DNA from: Sphingomonas sp. Leaf357
GTDB lineage: Bacteria; Pseudomonadota; Alphaproteobacteria; Sphingomonadales; Sphingomonadaceae
Reading direction: 5' to 3'
Length of the DNA: 64,000 nucleotides
Assembly: GCF_001423845.1 (NCBI RefSeq)
Contig: NZ_LMPM01000003.1
Span: 258,014 to 322,013, forward strand
Shown: positions 14,607 to 23,677 of the stretch, piece after piece
How the letters are laid out: each line of letters begins with the position of its first letter
Position numbering within the stretch: the stretch's first letter is position 1
Position numbers and translations under genes: made by a program
The notes under the pieces: model-generated
What the model was told of the DNA's origin: nothing
What the model saw: only the letters and a program-made list of their open reading frames with translations
Database searches by the model: none

Positions 14607-16055
14607 TCAGGCGCTCTTCCAGAAGCTCGCCGGGCGGCTGAACAGCGACCCGCCCTGGTGATGCGCCGCCTTCAGCTTGTCGTCGCGCAGATAATGACGG
14701 AAAGCATCGAACGAGATCGGCCGGCTGATCAGATAGCCCTGCACCATGTCGCAGCCCATCACGGTCAGCAGCGCCATCGCCGCCTGCGTCTCGACCCCCT
14801 CGGCGGTCACTTCCATCTCCAGCGCGTGCGCCAGGTCGATCGTCGATCGCACGATCAGCGGATCGCGATTGCTGCTGGTCAGTTGAAGCACGAACATCTT
14901 GTCGATCTTCAGTTCGCGCGCCGGCAATTGCTTGAGATACGCGAGCGACGACAGGCCCGCGCCGTAATCGTCGATCGCGATGACGATGCCGACATCGGCA
15001 AATTGCTGAAGGTGGCGGATGGCGATTTCGGGATCGCGGATCACCGCCGTTTCGGTGATCTCGAAGCCGATCTTAGCGCCTCCGTCCGTCACCATGGCGC
15101 AGGCCGCCTGCACGAAATCGCGCTCGGCGAGCAACTGCCCGGAAATGTTGATGAAGATCGTCAGGTCATGGCCCTCGGCGGCCAGCACCTTCTGGTCGGC
15201 GATCACCTGATCGAGCGTCCACAAGGTCAGCGGCCCGATCTCGCCGATCTCTTCGGCCAGAGTGATGAAATCGCCCGGCAGGACCAGCCCGCGCGTCGGG
15301 TGCTGCCACCGCACCAGGGCCTCGGCACTGGAAATCTCCTGCCGGCGCACGTGCACCTTGGGCTGATATTGCAGGAACATCTCGCGATTGGCGAGCGCGG
15401 GCCCGAGTTCGCGCGACAGTGTCAGCCGGTCGAACGCGGGCGTTCCGGCCGACAGATCGCGCACCACCGTGCGCTGATCGATCCGCGCCTGCTCCATCGC
15501 GGCTTCGGCCTCCTCGGCAAGCCGGACATCCTCGGTATTGCCGACCGGTGCTGCCGCGGCGGCGAACAGCATCTTCAGTTGATGCGCCTCGCCGTCCAGA
15601 TCGAACGGCGCGCCGAACTCGTCGTTGAGCAGGACCAGCGCCGCATCGAGATCGTCGATCGTGTCGCCCTCGAACGTCAGTTCCAGCACGGACCGTCCCA
15701 CGATCGTCACCCGCGCGCTCGGCAACACTGCGGCGATGCGATCGCTGACATCGACCACCAACTGGTCGGCCCGCGAACATCCCAGGTGACGGCGCAGCGC
15801 CGCGAAATTCAGGATGTCGGTCATGCAGAGGAATTGCCACGCCCGAACCACCGGCCAGGGCAGACGATCCTCGTCCTGCAAGAGGACCGGCGCCGCGCGG
15901 CGACGCGAAGCTACGCCTTTCGACGCCTGATCCGGCGCTTCCGCCACTGGCCCACCGGCTTGCGCACGCACGTCGTCGAGCGCGCTCGCGCCGATCGGCC
16001 GAGCGTGTCGCCGGGGTCCGTTATGCGGACCAACTGTTCTGGAAACGCAGGCCAT
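14607..16055 (-). CDS. EAL-domain cyclic-di-GMP phosphodiesterase
   Basis: The C-terminal EAL domain (about residues 215-460 of 482) has the signature residues of an active enzyme: E-A-L in SAEALVRWQHP, Asn in FINISGQ, Glu in FEITETA, Asp pair in AIDDYGAGLSS, Lys in LKIDKMF and Glu in TAEGVETQ. It would hydrolyse c-di-GMP to pGpG. Upstream, about residues 70-200 resemble a worn GGDEF fold (VVRAWQFLCMTDILNFAALR) without a GGDEF motif. The start is uncertain: ATG 16055 gives the whole frame, ATG 15824 (MTDILNF) would cut the first strand of that fold. Stands alone; kinase gene 51 bases downstream. Confidence 0.85.
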   Translation of the reverse strand: MACVSRTVGPHNGPRRHARPIGASALDDVRAQAGGPVAEAPDQASKGVASRRRAAPVLLQDEDRLPWPVVRAWQFLCMTDILNFAALRRHLGCSRADQLVVDVSDRIAAVLPSARVTIVGRSVLELTFEGDTIDDLDAALVLLNDEFGAPFDLDGEAHQLKMLFAAAAAPVGNTEDVRLAEEAEAAMEQARIDQRTVVRDLSAGTPAFDRLTLSRELGPALANREMFLQYQPKVHVRRQEISSAEALVRWQHPTRGLVLPGDFITLAEEIGEIGPLTLWTLDQVIADQKVLAAEGHDLTIFINISGQLLAERDFVQAACAMVTDGGAKIGFEITETAVIRDPEIAIRHLQQFADVGIVIAIDDYGAGLSSLAYLKQLPARELKIDKMFVLQLTSSNRDPLIVRSTIDLAHALEMEVTAEGVETQAAMALLTVMGCDMVQGYLISRPISFDAFRHYLRDDKLKAAHHQGGSLFSRPASFWKSA

Positions 16056-16133
16056 CGCGATACCGCTACCGCGCCACCCCTGAAGGAACCCTTAAACGAC
16101 CCCGAACGGGACACCGCACGCGCCGCCTTCCGA

Positions 16134-16162
16134 TTGCCTTACGGTTAAAAATGCATTAAGAA
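16134..16162 (+). promoter_or_regulatory. candidate promoter of the 17-codon gene
   Basis: A -35-like TTGCCT (16134-16139) and a -10-like TAAGAA (16157-16162) are 17 bp apart, which would start transcription near 16169, about 32 bases before ATG 16201. The -10 match is imperfect. The direction is away from the EAL gene and towards the small ORF. Confidence 0.4.
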
Positions 16163-16200
16163 TTGTCGGCACTCGACTGAGTGTAACAAGGGAGATAACC

Positions 16201-16254
16201 ATGCTGAAGTTTCTGCTTTCGCTCATCTACGGCGACAACGTTCGCCCCTGGTAA
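16201..16254 (+). CDS. 17-residue peptide gene (novel candidate)
   Basis: ATG 16201 to TAA 16254 encodes MLKFLLSLIYGDNVRPW. The ribosome site AAGGGAG sits 8 bases upstream and is among the strongest in the window. The peptide has a hydrophobic, potentially membrane-seeking first half (LKFLLSLIY) and a polar end (GDNVRPW). No gene follows on this strand, so it is not an obvious leader peptide for an operon. A possible promoter lies upstream, and a nested hairpin (16264-16324) and terminator-like hairpin (16331-16369) follow, so a transcript of about 200 nt would be self-contained. Candidate small membrane peptide, type I toxin or dual-function sRNA. Confidence 0.5.
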   Translation: MLKFLLSLIYGDNVRPW

Positions 16255-16263
16255 ATCAGGCAG

Positions 16264-16324
16264 TCGATCCGACGTCCAACAGAATCCTTCTATATTAGAA
16301 GCATTTAACGCGGCGTCGGATCGA
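16264..16324. other. nested inverted repeat after the 17-codon ORF
   Basis: An 11-bp perfect inverted repeat, TCGATCCGACG (16264-16274) with CGTCGGATCGA (16314-16324), encloses a second hairpin CTTCTA-TAT-TAGAAG (16287-16301). The structure begins 9 bases after the stop of the 17-codon ORF. It could protect the 3' end of a small RNA or bind a partner RNA. Confidence 0.6.
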
Positions 16325-16330
16325 TACTTT

Positions 16331-16369
16331 CGGTCGGCACTCCCCGCAGGATCTGACCGGCGACTTTTT
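16331..16369 (+). terminator. terminator-like hairpin with T-run
   Basis: CGGTC (16331-16335) can pair with GACCG (16355-16359), followed by GCGAC and five T residues (16365-16369). The stem is short with a 19-base loop, so this is a weak call made plausible by its place at the end of the proposed small transcript. Confidence 0.35.
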
Positions 16370-16518
16370 ACGGACTGTCCGCCAATCGGCCGACAGTCCC
16401 GATTCGGTACTGCCTCGAACAAAGCGTCCGAAGCGGCTATTTTTCGAATAAACTTTTGTCAGCGCTTCGTGACCGCGCATCATCGGCGACGCCTCCTGCC
16501 GATCGCGTGACTTGCACT

Positions 16519-17679
16519 CTATCGCTGTGCCTCTGCCAGCCGCGCCATGAACGTCGCGCCGCGTTCCAGCTGCGCAACCTCCAGATACTCGTCCGCCTGA
16601 TGCGCCTGCTCGATCGAGCCGGGCCCGCAGATCACCACCGAGAAACCGCCGCCCTGGAACTGTCCGGCCTCCGAGGCATAGGCCACCACGCGCGCCGGCC
16701 CGTTGTCGCCGGTCAACCGCCGCACCAGCAGCTCGGCTGCCCCATCGGGCTCCGGCGCGAAGCTCGGCGTCTGCGATCGTCGTACCACCTCCACCCCGGC
16801 ACCCTCGAACAGCGGCCCGATCCGTGCGCCTTCCGCTGCGCACGCCGCAATGAACGGCGCGACGATCGCGTCCGGGTCCATCCCCGGCAGCACGCGCAGA
16901 TCGAAGACGAACATGCACTCGCGCGCCAGGATGTTCACCGCCGTCCCGCCATTGACCTGACCGATCGTCAACGTCGCATGTCGCGGGCAGAACGCCGAAT
17001 GCGCATCGGCCTTCAGTGCCAGCGCATCCGCCAGATCGGCCAGCCGCGCCATTAGCCGCACCGCAACCATGTTCGCCGACACGCCGAGGTGCGTCAGGCT
17101 CGAATGCGCCTCATGCCCGCTCACCGTCACGCGCCAGGTCGAGATGCCTTTGTGCCCGCTCACCACCTCCATATTGGTCGGCTCGCCCACCACCACGGCG
17201 GCGGGCGGGGGCAGATCCCGCACCAGTTCGCGGATCATGCTCGGCGCGCCGAGACAGCCGACCTCCTCGTCATAGGAAAAGGCCAGATGCACCGGCCGCG
17301 CACCGCTCAAGAACGCCGGCGCACCCGCCAAAGCGAGCGCGAGGAACGCCTTCATGTCGCACGTCCCGCGTCCGAACAGCCGATCGCCCCGGCGCGTCAG
17401 CGTGAAAGGGTCGCTCGTCCAGGGCTGGCCATCGACCGGCACGACATCGGTATGCCCCGAAAGCACCACGCCCCCCGGCACGCTAGGCCCGAGTGTCGCG
17501 TACAGATTGGCCTTGGAGCGATCCTCGTTGAACACCCGTGTCGCGTTGACGCCGAGCGGTGCCAGCACATGCTCGACATATTCGATCAGCCTGAGGTTCG
17601 AATCGCGAGACGTCGTATCGAACGCGATCAGCCGCTCGAGATGGCCGAGCGCGCTGGCGGTAAGATCATCCGGCGTCAT
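16519..17679 (-). CDS. argE: acetylornithine deacetylase
   Basis: 386 residues from ATG 17679 (MTPDDLTASAL); seven extra codons from TTG 17700 are possible. M20-family di-zinc peptidase: zinc ligands and catalytic residues His76 and Asp78 (SGHTDVVPVDG), Asp108 (GTCDMKAF), Glu138/139 (SYDEEVGCLG) and a C-terminal His (IEQAHQADEYL). EEVGCLGAPSMI and GGTAVNILARECMFVFDLR match ArgE, which releases acetate from N-acetylornithine in arginine synthesis; succinyl-diaminopimelate desuccinylase is a close relative but less similar in these parts. The next gene upstream (monooxygenase) ends 25 bases before, so they may share a transcript. Confidence 0.88.
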   Translation of the reverse strand: MTPDDLTASALGHLERLIAFDTTSRDSNLRLIEYVEHVLAPLGVNATRVFNEDRSKANLYATLGPSVPGGVVLSGHTDVVPVDGQPWTSDPFTLTRRGDRLFGRGTCDMKAFLALALAGAPAFLSGARPVHLAFSYDEEVGCLGAPSMIRELVRDLPPPAAVVVGEPTNMEVVSGHKGISTWRVTVSGHEAHSSLTHLGVSANMVAVRLMARLADLADALALKADAHSAFCPRHATLTIGQVNGGTAVNILARECMFVFDLRVLPGMDPDAIVAPFIAACAAEGARIGPLFEGAGVEVVRRSQTPSFAPEPDGAAELLVRRLTGDNGPARVVAYASEAGQFQGGGFSVVICGPGSIEQAHQADEYLEVAQLERGATFMARLAEAQR

Positions 17680-17704
17680 GCCGGCGACCCTAACCCCCAA
17701 TCCC

Positions 17705-19192
17705 TCAGGCGTCGACCGTATCGCGCGATGCCACGCGCTTTGGCGCGGGATTGGAGAATTCCATCTCGGTGTCGACCGATCCGTATTTCAGCGTCACCAG
17801 GTCCTTGGCGTAATTCTGGTACAATTTCCACGGCTTGCGGTCGCCCTGCTTCGGGAATTTCTCCATCGCACGCGTGACGTAGCCGGACGAGAAATCGAGG
17901 AACGGCTCGGCCTGCAAATCCTCGCCCGAGATGCGCGGCGTCGCCTGGCGCAACCCGCGCTTCGCCATCGTGTTGAGCAGACGGCAGACATAGGCACAGG
18001 TCAGATCGGCCTTCAGCGTCCAGGACGCATTGGTATAGCCGAACGACGACGCCAGATTGGGCACGCCCGAATACATCATGCCCTTATAGTTATACGTCTT
18101 CGCCAGATCGACCGGCGCGCCGTCCACATCGAACGCTACGTCACTGAGCAATTGCAGTTCCAGCCCGGTCGCCGTGACGACCACGTCGGCCGCAATCTCC
18201 TTGCCGCTTTCCAGCGCGATGCCGCCGGGCGTGAACCGCGCGATGCGATCGGTCACCACTTCGGCCGATCCGGCCTTGAGCGCATCGAACAGGTCGGCAT
18301 CAGGCACCAGGCATAGCCGCTGGTCCCAGGGATTGTAGCGCGGCGTGAAATGCGTCGCGACATCGTAGTCCGGCCCAAGATGCTCGCGCACCATGCCGAT
18401 GATCCGGTCCTTCACTTTTTCCGGCCGCCGCCGCGCCAGGCGGAAGAAGAACATCCCCCACAGCACGTTCTTCCAGCGCGTGATGCCATAAGCGGTCTTT
18501 GCCGGCAGCTTGGCGCGCAGCCAGTTGGCGACCCCGTCCTCGCTCGGTCGCGACACGACATAGGTGGGCGATCGCTGCAGCATCGTGACGTGCGCGGCGG
18601 TCTTCGCCATCTCCGGCACCAACGTCACCGCCGTCGCGCCGCTGCCGATCACCACGACCTTCTTGCCGGTGTAATCGAGGTCGCTCGGCCAATGCTGCGG
18701 ATGAACGATCCGCCCGGCGAAATCCCCGGCACCGGCAAAGTCCGGCGTGTGGCCCTTGGCGTAATTATAATAGCCCGAGCACATGAAGAGGAAGTTGCAG
18801 GTATATCGCACCGGCCCGTCAGGCCCCTCGACGCTGACCGTCCAGCGTGCGTCCGGGGTCGACCAGGACGCCGCCTTTACGTGGCTGCGATACCGGATAT
18901 GCCGGTCGATGCCATGCTCGCGCGCCGTCTCCTGCAGATACCGCAGGATCGAAGGACCGTCCGCGATCGCCTTCGCCTGGGTCCACGGCTTGAACGAATA
19001 GCCGAGCGTGTACATGTCCGAATCCGAACGGATACCGGGATAGCGGAACAGATCCCACGTGCCGCCAAGCTGCGGCCTTCCTTCGAGAATGACATAGGAT
19101 CGGTCCGGCGCCAGCGTCTGGAGATGATACCCCGCGCCGATCCCCGATATCCCCGCCCCGACCACGACCACGTCGAAATGTTCAAGCGCCAT
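17705..19192 (-). CDS. flavin-containing Baeyer-Villiger-type monooxygenase
   Basis: 495 residues from ATG 19192, which has AGGAG upstream (an ATG 10 codons earlier lacks one). FAD-binding GAGISG (12-17), NADPH-binding GSGATA, and between them the Baeyer-Villiger fingerprint F-x-G-x-x-x-H-x-x-x-W-P (Phe158 to Pro169, FAGRIVHPQHWP). Such enzymes insert oxygen into ketones to give esters or lactones using NADPH and O2. Cytoplasmic. No obvious catabolic partner stands next to it, so the natural ketone is unknown. A mirrored repeat fills the upstream intergenic region. Confidence 0.9.
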   Translation of the reverse strand: MALEHFDVVVVGAGISGIGAGYHLQTLAPDRSYVILEGRPQLGGTWDLFRYPGIRSDSDMYTLGYSFKPWTQAKAIADGPSILRYLQETAREHGIDRHIRYRSHVKAASWSTPDARWTVSVEGPDGPVRYTCNFLFMCSGYYNYAKGHTPDFAGAGDFAGRIVHPQHWPSDLDYTGKKVVVIGSGATAVTLVPEMAKTAAHVTMLQRSPTYVVSRPSEDGVANWLRAKLPAKTAYGITRWKNVLWGMFFFRLARRRPEKVKDRIIGMVREHLGPDYDVATHFTPRYNPWDQRLCLVPDADLFDALKAGSAEVVTDRIARFTPGGIALESGKEIAADVVVTATGLELQLLSDVAFDVDGAPVDLAKTYNYKGMMYSGVPNLASSFGYTNASWTLKADLTCAYVCRLLNTMAKRGLRQATPRISGEDLQAEPFLDFSSGYVTRAMEKFPKQGDRKPWKLYQNYAKDLVTLKYGSVDTEMEFSNPAPKRVASRDTVDA

Positions 19193-19277
19193 ATGCTCTC
19201 TCCTGCATACCCGATATTCCATTTATCGGTTGCGGAAAAGGACTTGGTTCTGCGAGCGACGAATGCCGCCATCTCGA

Positions 19278-19385
19278 CCGTCATCCCGGACTTGATCCGG
19301 GATCCAACGGGCCGCAGGCGAAACGCCAGATCACCGGATGCCGCCCAAACGGCTTATTGGACTCCGGATCAACTCCGTGATGACG
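19278..19385. repeat. mirrored extragenic repeat, copy 1
   Basis: Left arm CCGTCATCCCGGACTTGATC and a right arm ending ACTCCGTGATGACG face each other around a central spacer; each arm also holds its own small palindrome (CCGGACTTGATCCGGG). The right arm of this copy has diverged from the left. It separates the monooxygenase gene from tamB. Confidence 0.8.
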
Positions 19386-19399
19386 AGCGATGCGAAACT

Positions 19400-22300
19400 T
19401 TAGAAATCCTTCGAATACCGCACGCTCGCGCTCGACCCGCCGAACGAGCCCGCCTGCGACAACAGGCTCAAACTCTTGGTCAGCGCGATCTGCAACTGCG
19501 TCGCGGTGAACCCGCGTGAGTCGGTGATGATCTCGACATAGATGTTGTTGGTCAGATACTTGCCCGCCGCGAGCGACGTGCCCCGGCCGGTCGCCTCGTC
19601 CGCGCCGAGGATGCGCAGGCGATCGAACCCGGTGGCCGAACGCAGCTTGCCGAGCGGGTTGAGCCCGCCGCCGCCCGAACCACGCAGCGAATTCAGCGCC
19701 GCCGCCAGCTGGATCGCTTCGGTCGCCGACAGGTTCGTCACCGACGATCCGAACAGCAGCCGGCTCAGCACCTCGTCCTGCGGCAACGACGGCGTCGAGG
19801 TGAAGGCGATGACCGGCTTCTGCCCCGTGCCGCTGACGTTGATGTTGACCGTCACGCCGTTGGTGGTCGTGCTGGCGGTCAACGCGATCTGCGGATCGGT
19901 CAGCGCACCGCCGTCGAAGCGGATGTCGCCGGACGTGATCTCGAAACGCTTGCCCGAGAAGGTGTACGTACCCCGCACCACTTGCAGGCGCCCGACCACC
20001 TTGGGCGCGGCCGACGTGCCGCCGATCCGCATGTCCATCTTCCATTCGGATTCCAGCCCCATGCCGCTGACGAACAACTGATTGTCCGCCCGCACGCGAA
20101 GATCGAGCTTGAACAGCCCGGCCGGAGCCGCCGCCGGACGGTCGGTCGGGCGCGTCACCAGATCGCTCTTGCGCCGCACGCCGGTCAACTCCGGCACCTC
20201 GGCCTGGCCCTGCGTCACGATCTCGTAGCGTGCTTCCGGAATGATCAGGTCGCCCTTGATCAGCCCGCCGTCGCGCGCGTTGTTGCTGATCGCGATCGTG
20301 CCCGTCGCGGTCGCGCCCAGCGCGTCGCTGCGGGCGAGGCGCGCATTGTCCAGCTTCGCCTGGATGTCGATCGGGAAGCCTTCGGCCGACGAGAAGCCGA
20401 CCGAACCCTGCGCCTGCACCGTGCCGTCGCCGGCCGTGGCCTGCAATTGCGTGATCTGGAGGCGCGTATTGTCGAACCGACCGGCGAGCTTCATGTTCGA
20501 CAGCCGCGTGCCGTACACTTCGTTCTCGTAGGTGAGCTTGTCGGCGCGGATCACGCCGTTCAGCGTCGGCGCATCGACCCGCCCGCCGAAATCGGCGGCG
20601 ACCGCAATGCCGCCGGTCAGCTGCTGCCGCGCCTGCCCCGCGAGACTGAACAGCACGCCCGCCGGACCGTTATAGCGGATGCCGCCGGAGAGCGGCCCGG
20701 CCATCAGACGGCTCGTCCACGCACCGCCGGCGCCCGGCTGTACCGTCGCGACCATCCGCCCGACCGTCGTCGCGCCTCGCTTGACCAAGGCGCGCGCATC
20801 CGCGCCGCCCGAGGCCAGCCGCCCGGCGAACTCGATATTCACCGGCTCGGACACGGCCGCCAGACTGGAGCGCGTGAAATTGCTGATCGTCATCCGCGCA
20901 TTGGCGGTCGGGAACGCCGCAGAACCGGCCTGGGCGAAATCGAGACTGCCGGTCGCCGTGCCGCCAAGGCCGAGGTTCGGCACCAGCGCATTGGCCATCG
21001 ACAGGTCGAGCGTGTCGAGCCGAGCCTGCAAGGTCATGCCCCCCCCATTACGGCTGCCGTAACTGCCCGCGATCCGTGCCGACCCCTGGTCGAAATCGAG
21101 CCGCGTCGGCAGCAGGCGATAGGTCGCGCCCTCGATCTGGATCCGCGCCGGCGTACCCGTCTTGAAGCCGATGCCGTTCGCCCGGCCCTGCGCCGCGACC
21201 AGCCACAATTTCGGACTGAGCCGGGAATTGACCGCGATGTTGAACGGCACGCCGTTGGAACCGGTCGCCACAGCCTGTGCGGTGCCGGAGCCGCCGGCAT
21301 AATCCACCTTCGCGCGCGCCGAGGATATCACCGTCGGGCCATAGCGCAGGTCCGCGACCTGCACGTCGGCCTTCACCGCCGGCTTGTCGTAGAGCACAAC
21401 ATTGGCGGCGATGATCGCGCGGCCGATCGTGAAATCCACGCTGCCGGGGATCTTCGCGGCATAGGCTCGCGCGGCGATGTCGGCGCGCTGGTACTTGCCC
21501 TGCGCGCCGAGATTGGCCGCGCCGGTGATGCCCGACCCGGCGAACTGGATGCGGCCGGCAAACGGTCCCGCCGGAAGTTGCTGCACCTTGCCGCTGAAAT
21601 TCACGCCCGCGAACTTGGCCGCGCGGATGTCCACCGCCAGCACCGGGCTCGGCCGCACGATCACGTCGGCGGAGAACGGCCCATAGGTCGTGCCCCCGGT
21701 CGCGGAGACGGCGTAGGACGTGCCGTTCCCGCGCACCCGCGCCTCGAGATTGACCAGTCCGACGCCCACGCCCGGGCGCGGCGCGCGCAGCAGCACCACC
21801 GGCTGCGTCGCGCTGCCCGTCACCCGCGCCGTCAACGGCCCGTATGCGCTCGAATAGGCATCGGCATTGACCAGCAACGCGCCGGTCGGATCGTACCGCC
21901 CGGAGCCGTTCGTCACGCGGAATTGCGGCGCGTTCAGCCGCAGATTGCGGAACGTGATGATCCCGTTCGGATCGTAACCGATATCGGTGCGCACAATGGC
22001 GTTGCCGCCGAGGAAACTCGCCACGCCCGAATTGAAGATCCGGGACGTACGCGCCACCACGCGCCCGGTGATCCCGAACCCGCCCTGCGGCGCCGTCACC
22101 AGCTTGGCATCGGTCTGGATGTTCAGGATGCCGATGCTCTCGACACGGAAATTGTTCACCCGGCCGTTCAGGCCGCCGGTGTAGCGCCCGGTCTGCATGT
22201 TCGCCGCGATGATCGCGGTGGCGTCGATCCGCTTCGACCGGATGCGCAGATTGTCCGACAGGATGTTGACGCCCGAGATCGCGAAATCGCCCTCGATCGC

Positions 22301-23677
22301 GACATTGTCGAGCAGATCGCCCGCTGCGGCAGCCAGCCCGGCGATGCGCCGCGCGCGCGCCTTGATCGGCACCAGGATATGGTTCGAATCCACCTTGGCG
22401 AGGCCCGAGGCATAGAGATCGTCGACGCGCGTCTCGCCGAAACCGATGCTCTTCGCCTGCACGACATAGTTCACCGTCGGCGTCGCGAACGCGCCGTCCA
22501 GCACCACGCTCGCCGCCACGTCGCGCCCGTTGAGGTTGGGCAGGATCGCGCCCGGTGTCAGCAGTTTCGCATCGACCTTCAACTGCCCGAACCGGCTCGT
22601 CGCCAGATCGATCAGCCCCTGCCCCGCCACCGCCAGCGCATCCGACTTCAGCTGGAACTTCGTATCCACCTTGCGCTGGTCGAGCGTCGCGTCGATCGAC
22701 AAATCGACCTGCGGCGCGGTGATCGCCGCCAGCGGATTCGTCGCGTCGGGCTTCTGGTTGCGGCCCGCGCGCACCTGCGCCACGCCCTCCGCCGGCGTGT
22801 CGGCGTACAGCGCCGGATGCGCATTCCCGCGCACCTTGAACGTGCCGTCATTGGCGGCGAGATCGAGATCGGCGAACGACTTGCCACCCAGAGTCGCGAC
22901 GGCCTTACCCTGCCAGGCCTTCCACGATCCCTTGCCCGAAACCGTCGCGTCCAGCGCCTGTTTCAGCCCGCCCATCGTCGCCACCACGCCGGTCGCCGGT
23001 GCGGTCAGCCGCGCGTCCACGTCGAGCTTGTCCTGATCCGGCACCGCGTCCAGCTTCAGCGTCAGCCGGTCGCCACCCGCGATGCCCGGCCCGGTCAGCG
23101 CCATCGCGTTCGCGGTCAGCTGCGCCCGCGCATCCGCGATGTGCACGCCGCTGTCGAAGCGTACGACATGCGCCTGCCCCGTCACCGCCTTCATCATCAC
23201 GAACCGATCGACCGTCAGCTTGCCGATATCGATGTCGAGGTCGGGCAGGTACGGCGCGTTCGGATCGCTCGGCACCGCCTTCAGCTCGGGCGACCGCTGC
23301 AACGTGATCAGCTTCGACCCGGCCGAGCGCACATCGACATGGTTCTTCAGGAACGCGAACGGCCGCCAGTCGACGTCGAGCCGTGGCGAGGTCAGGAACA
23401 CGCCCTTGGGGTCGCTCACCCGCACGTCGGTCAACACCATCTTGCCGTAGATCGATCCGTCGATCCGCCCGACCTTGATGTTCAGCCCCGACGCCGTCTC
23501 GTACCCGCCGATATAATTGGCGATGATCCGCCGCCCCGGCGACGTGTTGACGCCCAGCACCAGCACCACCGCGAGCACCAGCACGCCGAGGATCGCGATG
23601 CCGATCCATTTCAGGATGCTCAGCCACACCGGGCGCTTGCCCGCCACGACGGTCTCGGAAACCTGCTCGTCGGCCAT
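19400..23677 (-). CDS. tamB: translocation and assembly module protein TamB
   Basis: 1425 residues, longer than the E. coli protein (about 1260). One N-terminal inner-membrane helix (about 20-42, WIGIAILGVLVLAVVLVLG), then a very long run of beta-rich repeats spanning the periplasm, and the C-terminal DUF490 domain (about 1080-1425) with RLLFGSSVTNLSATEAIQLA and the final SLSLLSQAGSFGGSSASVRY. It forms a bridge with TamA to help outer-membrane proteins or lipids reach the outer membrane. Its ATG overlaps the tamA stop (TGATG), so the two are translationally coupled. Confidence 0.95.
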   Translation of the reverse strand: MADEQVSETVVAGKRPVWLSILKWIGIAILGVLVLAVVLVLGVNTSPGRRIIANYIGGYETASGLNIKVGRIDGSIYGKMVLTDVRVSDPKGVFLTSPRLDVDWRPFAFLKNHVDVRSAGSKLITLQRSPELKAVPSDPNAPYLPDLDIDIGKLTVDRFVMMKAVTGQAHVVRFDSGVHIADARAQLTANAMALTGPGIAGGDRLTLKLDAVPDQDKLDVDARLTAPATGVVATMGGLKQALDATVSGKGSWKAWQGKAVATLGGKSFADLDLAANDGTFKVRGNAHPALYADTPAEGVAQVRAGRNQKPDATNPLAAITAPQVDLSIDATLDQRKVDTKFQLKSDALAVAGQGLIDLATSRFGQLKVDAKLLTPGAILPNLNGRDVAASVVLDGAFATPTVNYVVQAKSIGFGETRVDDLYASGLAKVDSNHILVPIKARARRIAGLAAAAGDLLDNVAIEGDFAISGVNILSDNLRIRSKRIDATAIIAANMQTGRYTGGLNGRVNNFRVESIGILNIQTDAKLVTAPQGGFGITGRVVARTSRIFNSGVASFLGGNAIVRTDIGYDPNGIITFRNLRLNAPQFRVTNGSGRYDPTGALLVNADAYSSAYGPLTARVTGSATQPVVLLRAPRPGVGVGLVNLEARVRGNGTSYAVSATGGTTYGPFSADVIVRPSPVLAVDIRAAKFAGVNFSGKVQQLPAGPFAGRIQFAGSGITGAANLGAQGKYQRADIAARAYAAKIPGSVDFTIGRAIIAANVVLYDKPAVKADVQVADLRYGPTVISSARAKVDYAGGSGTAQAVATGSNGVPFNIAVNSRLSPKLWLVAAQGRANGIGFKTGTPARIQIEGATYRLLPTRLDFDQGSARIAGSYGSRNGGGMTLQARLDTLDLSMANALVPNLGLGGTATGSLDFAQAGSAAFPTANARMTISNFTRSSLAAVSEPVNIEFAGRLASGGADARALVKRGATTVGRMVATVQPGAGGAWTSRLMAGPLSGGIRYNGPAGVLFSLAGQARQQLTGGIAVAADFGGRVDAPTLNGVIRADKLTYENEVYGTRLSNMKLAGRFDNTRLQITQLQATAGDGTVQAQGSVGFSSAEGFPIDIQAKLDNARLARSDALGATATGTIAISNNARDGGLIKGDLIIPEARYEIVTQGQAEVPELTGVRRKSDLVTRPTDRPAAAPAGLFKLDLRVRADNQLFVSGMGLESEWKMDMRIGGTSAAPKVVGRLQVVRGTYTFSGKRFEITSGDIRFDGGALTDPQIALTASTTTNGVTVNINVSGTGQKPVIAFTSTPSLPQDEVLSRLLFGSSVTNLSATEAIQLAAALNSLRGSGGGGLNPLGKLRSATGFDRLRILGADEATGRGTSLAAGKYLTNNIYVEIITDSRGFTATQLQIALTKSLSLLSQAGSFGGSSASVRYSKDF

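Noticed and set aside
16156..16422. leftward 88-codon frame across the 17-codon gene
   Set aside because: No ribosome site, no domain, and it crosses the paired stems; the small rightward unit explains the region better.
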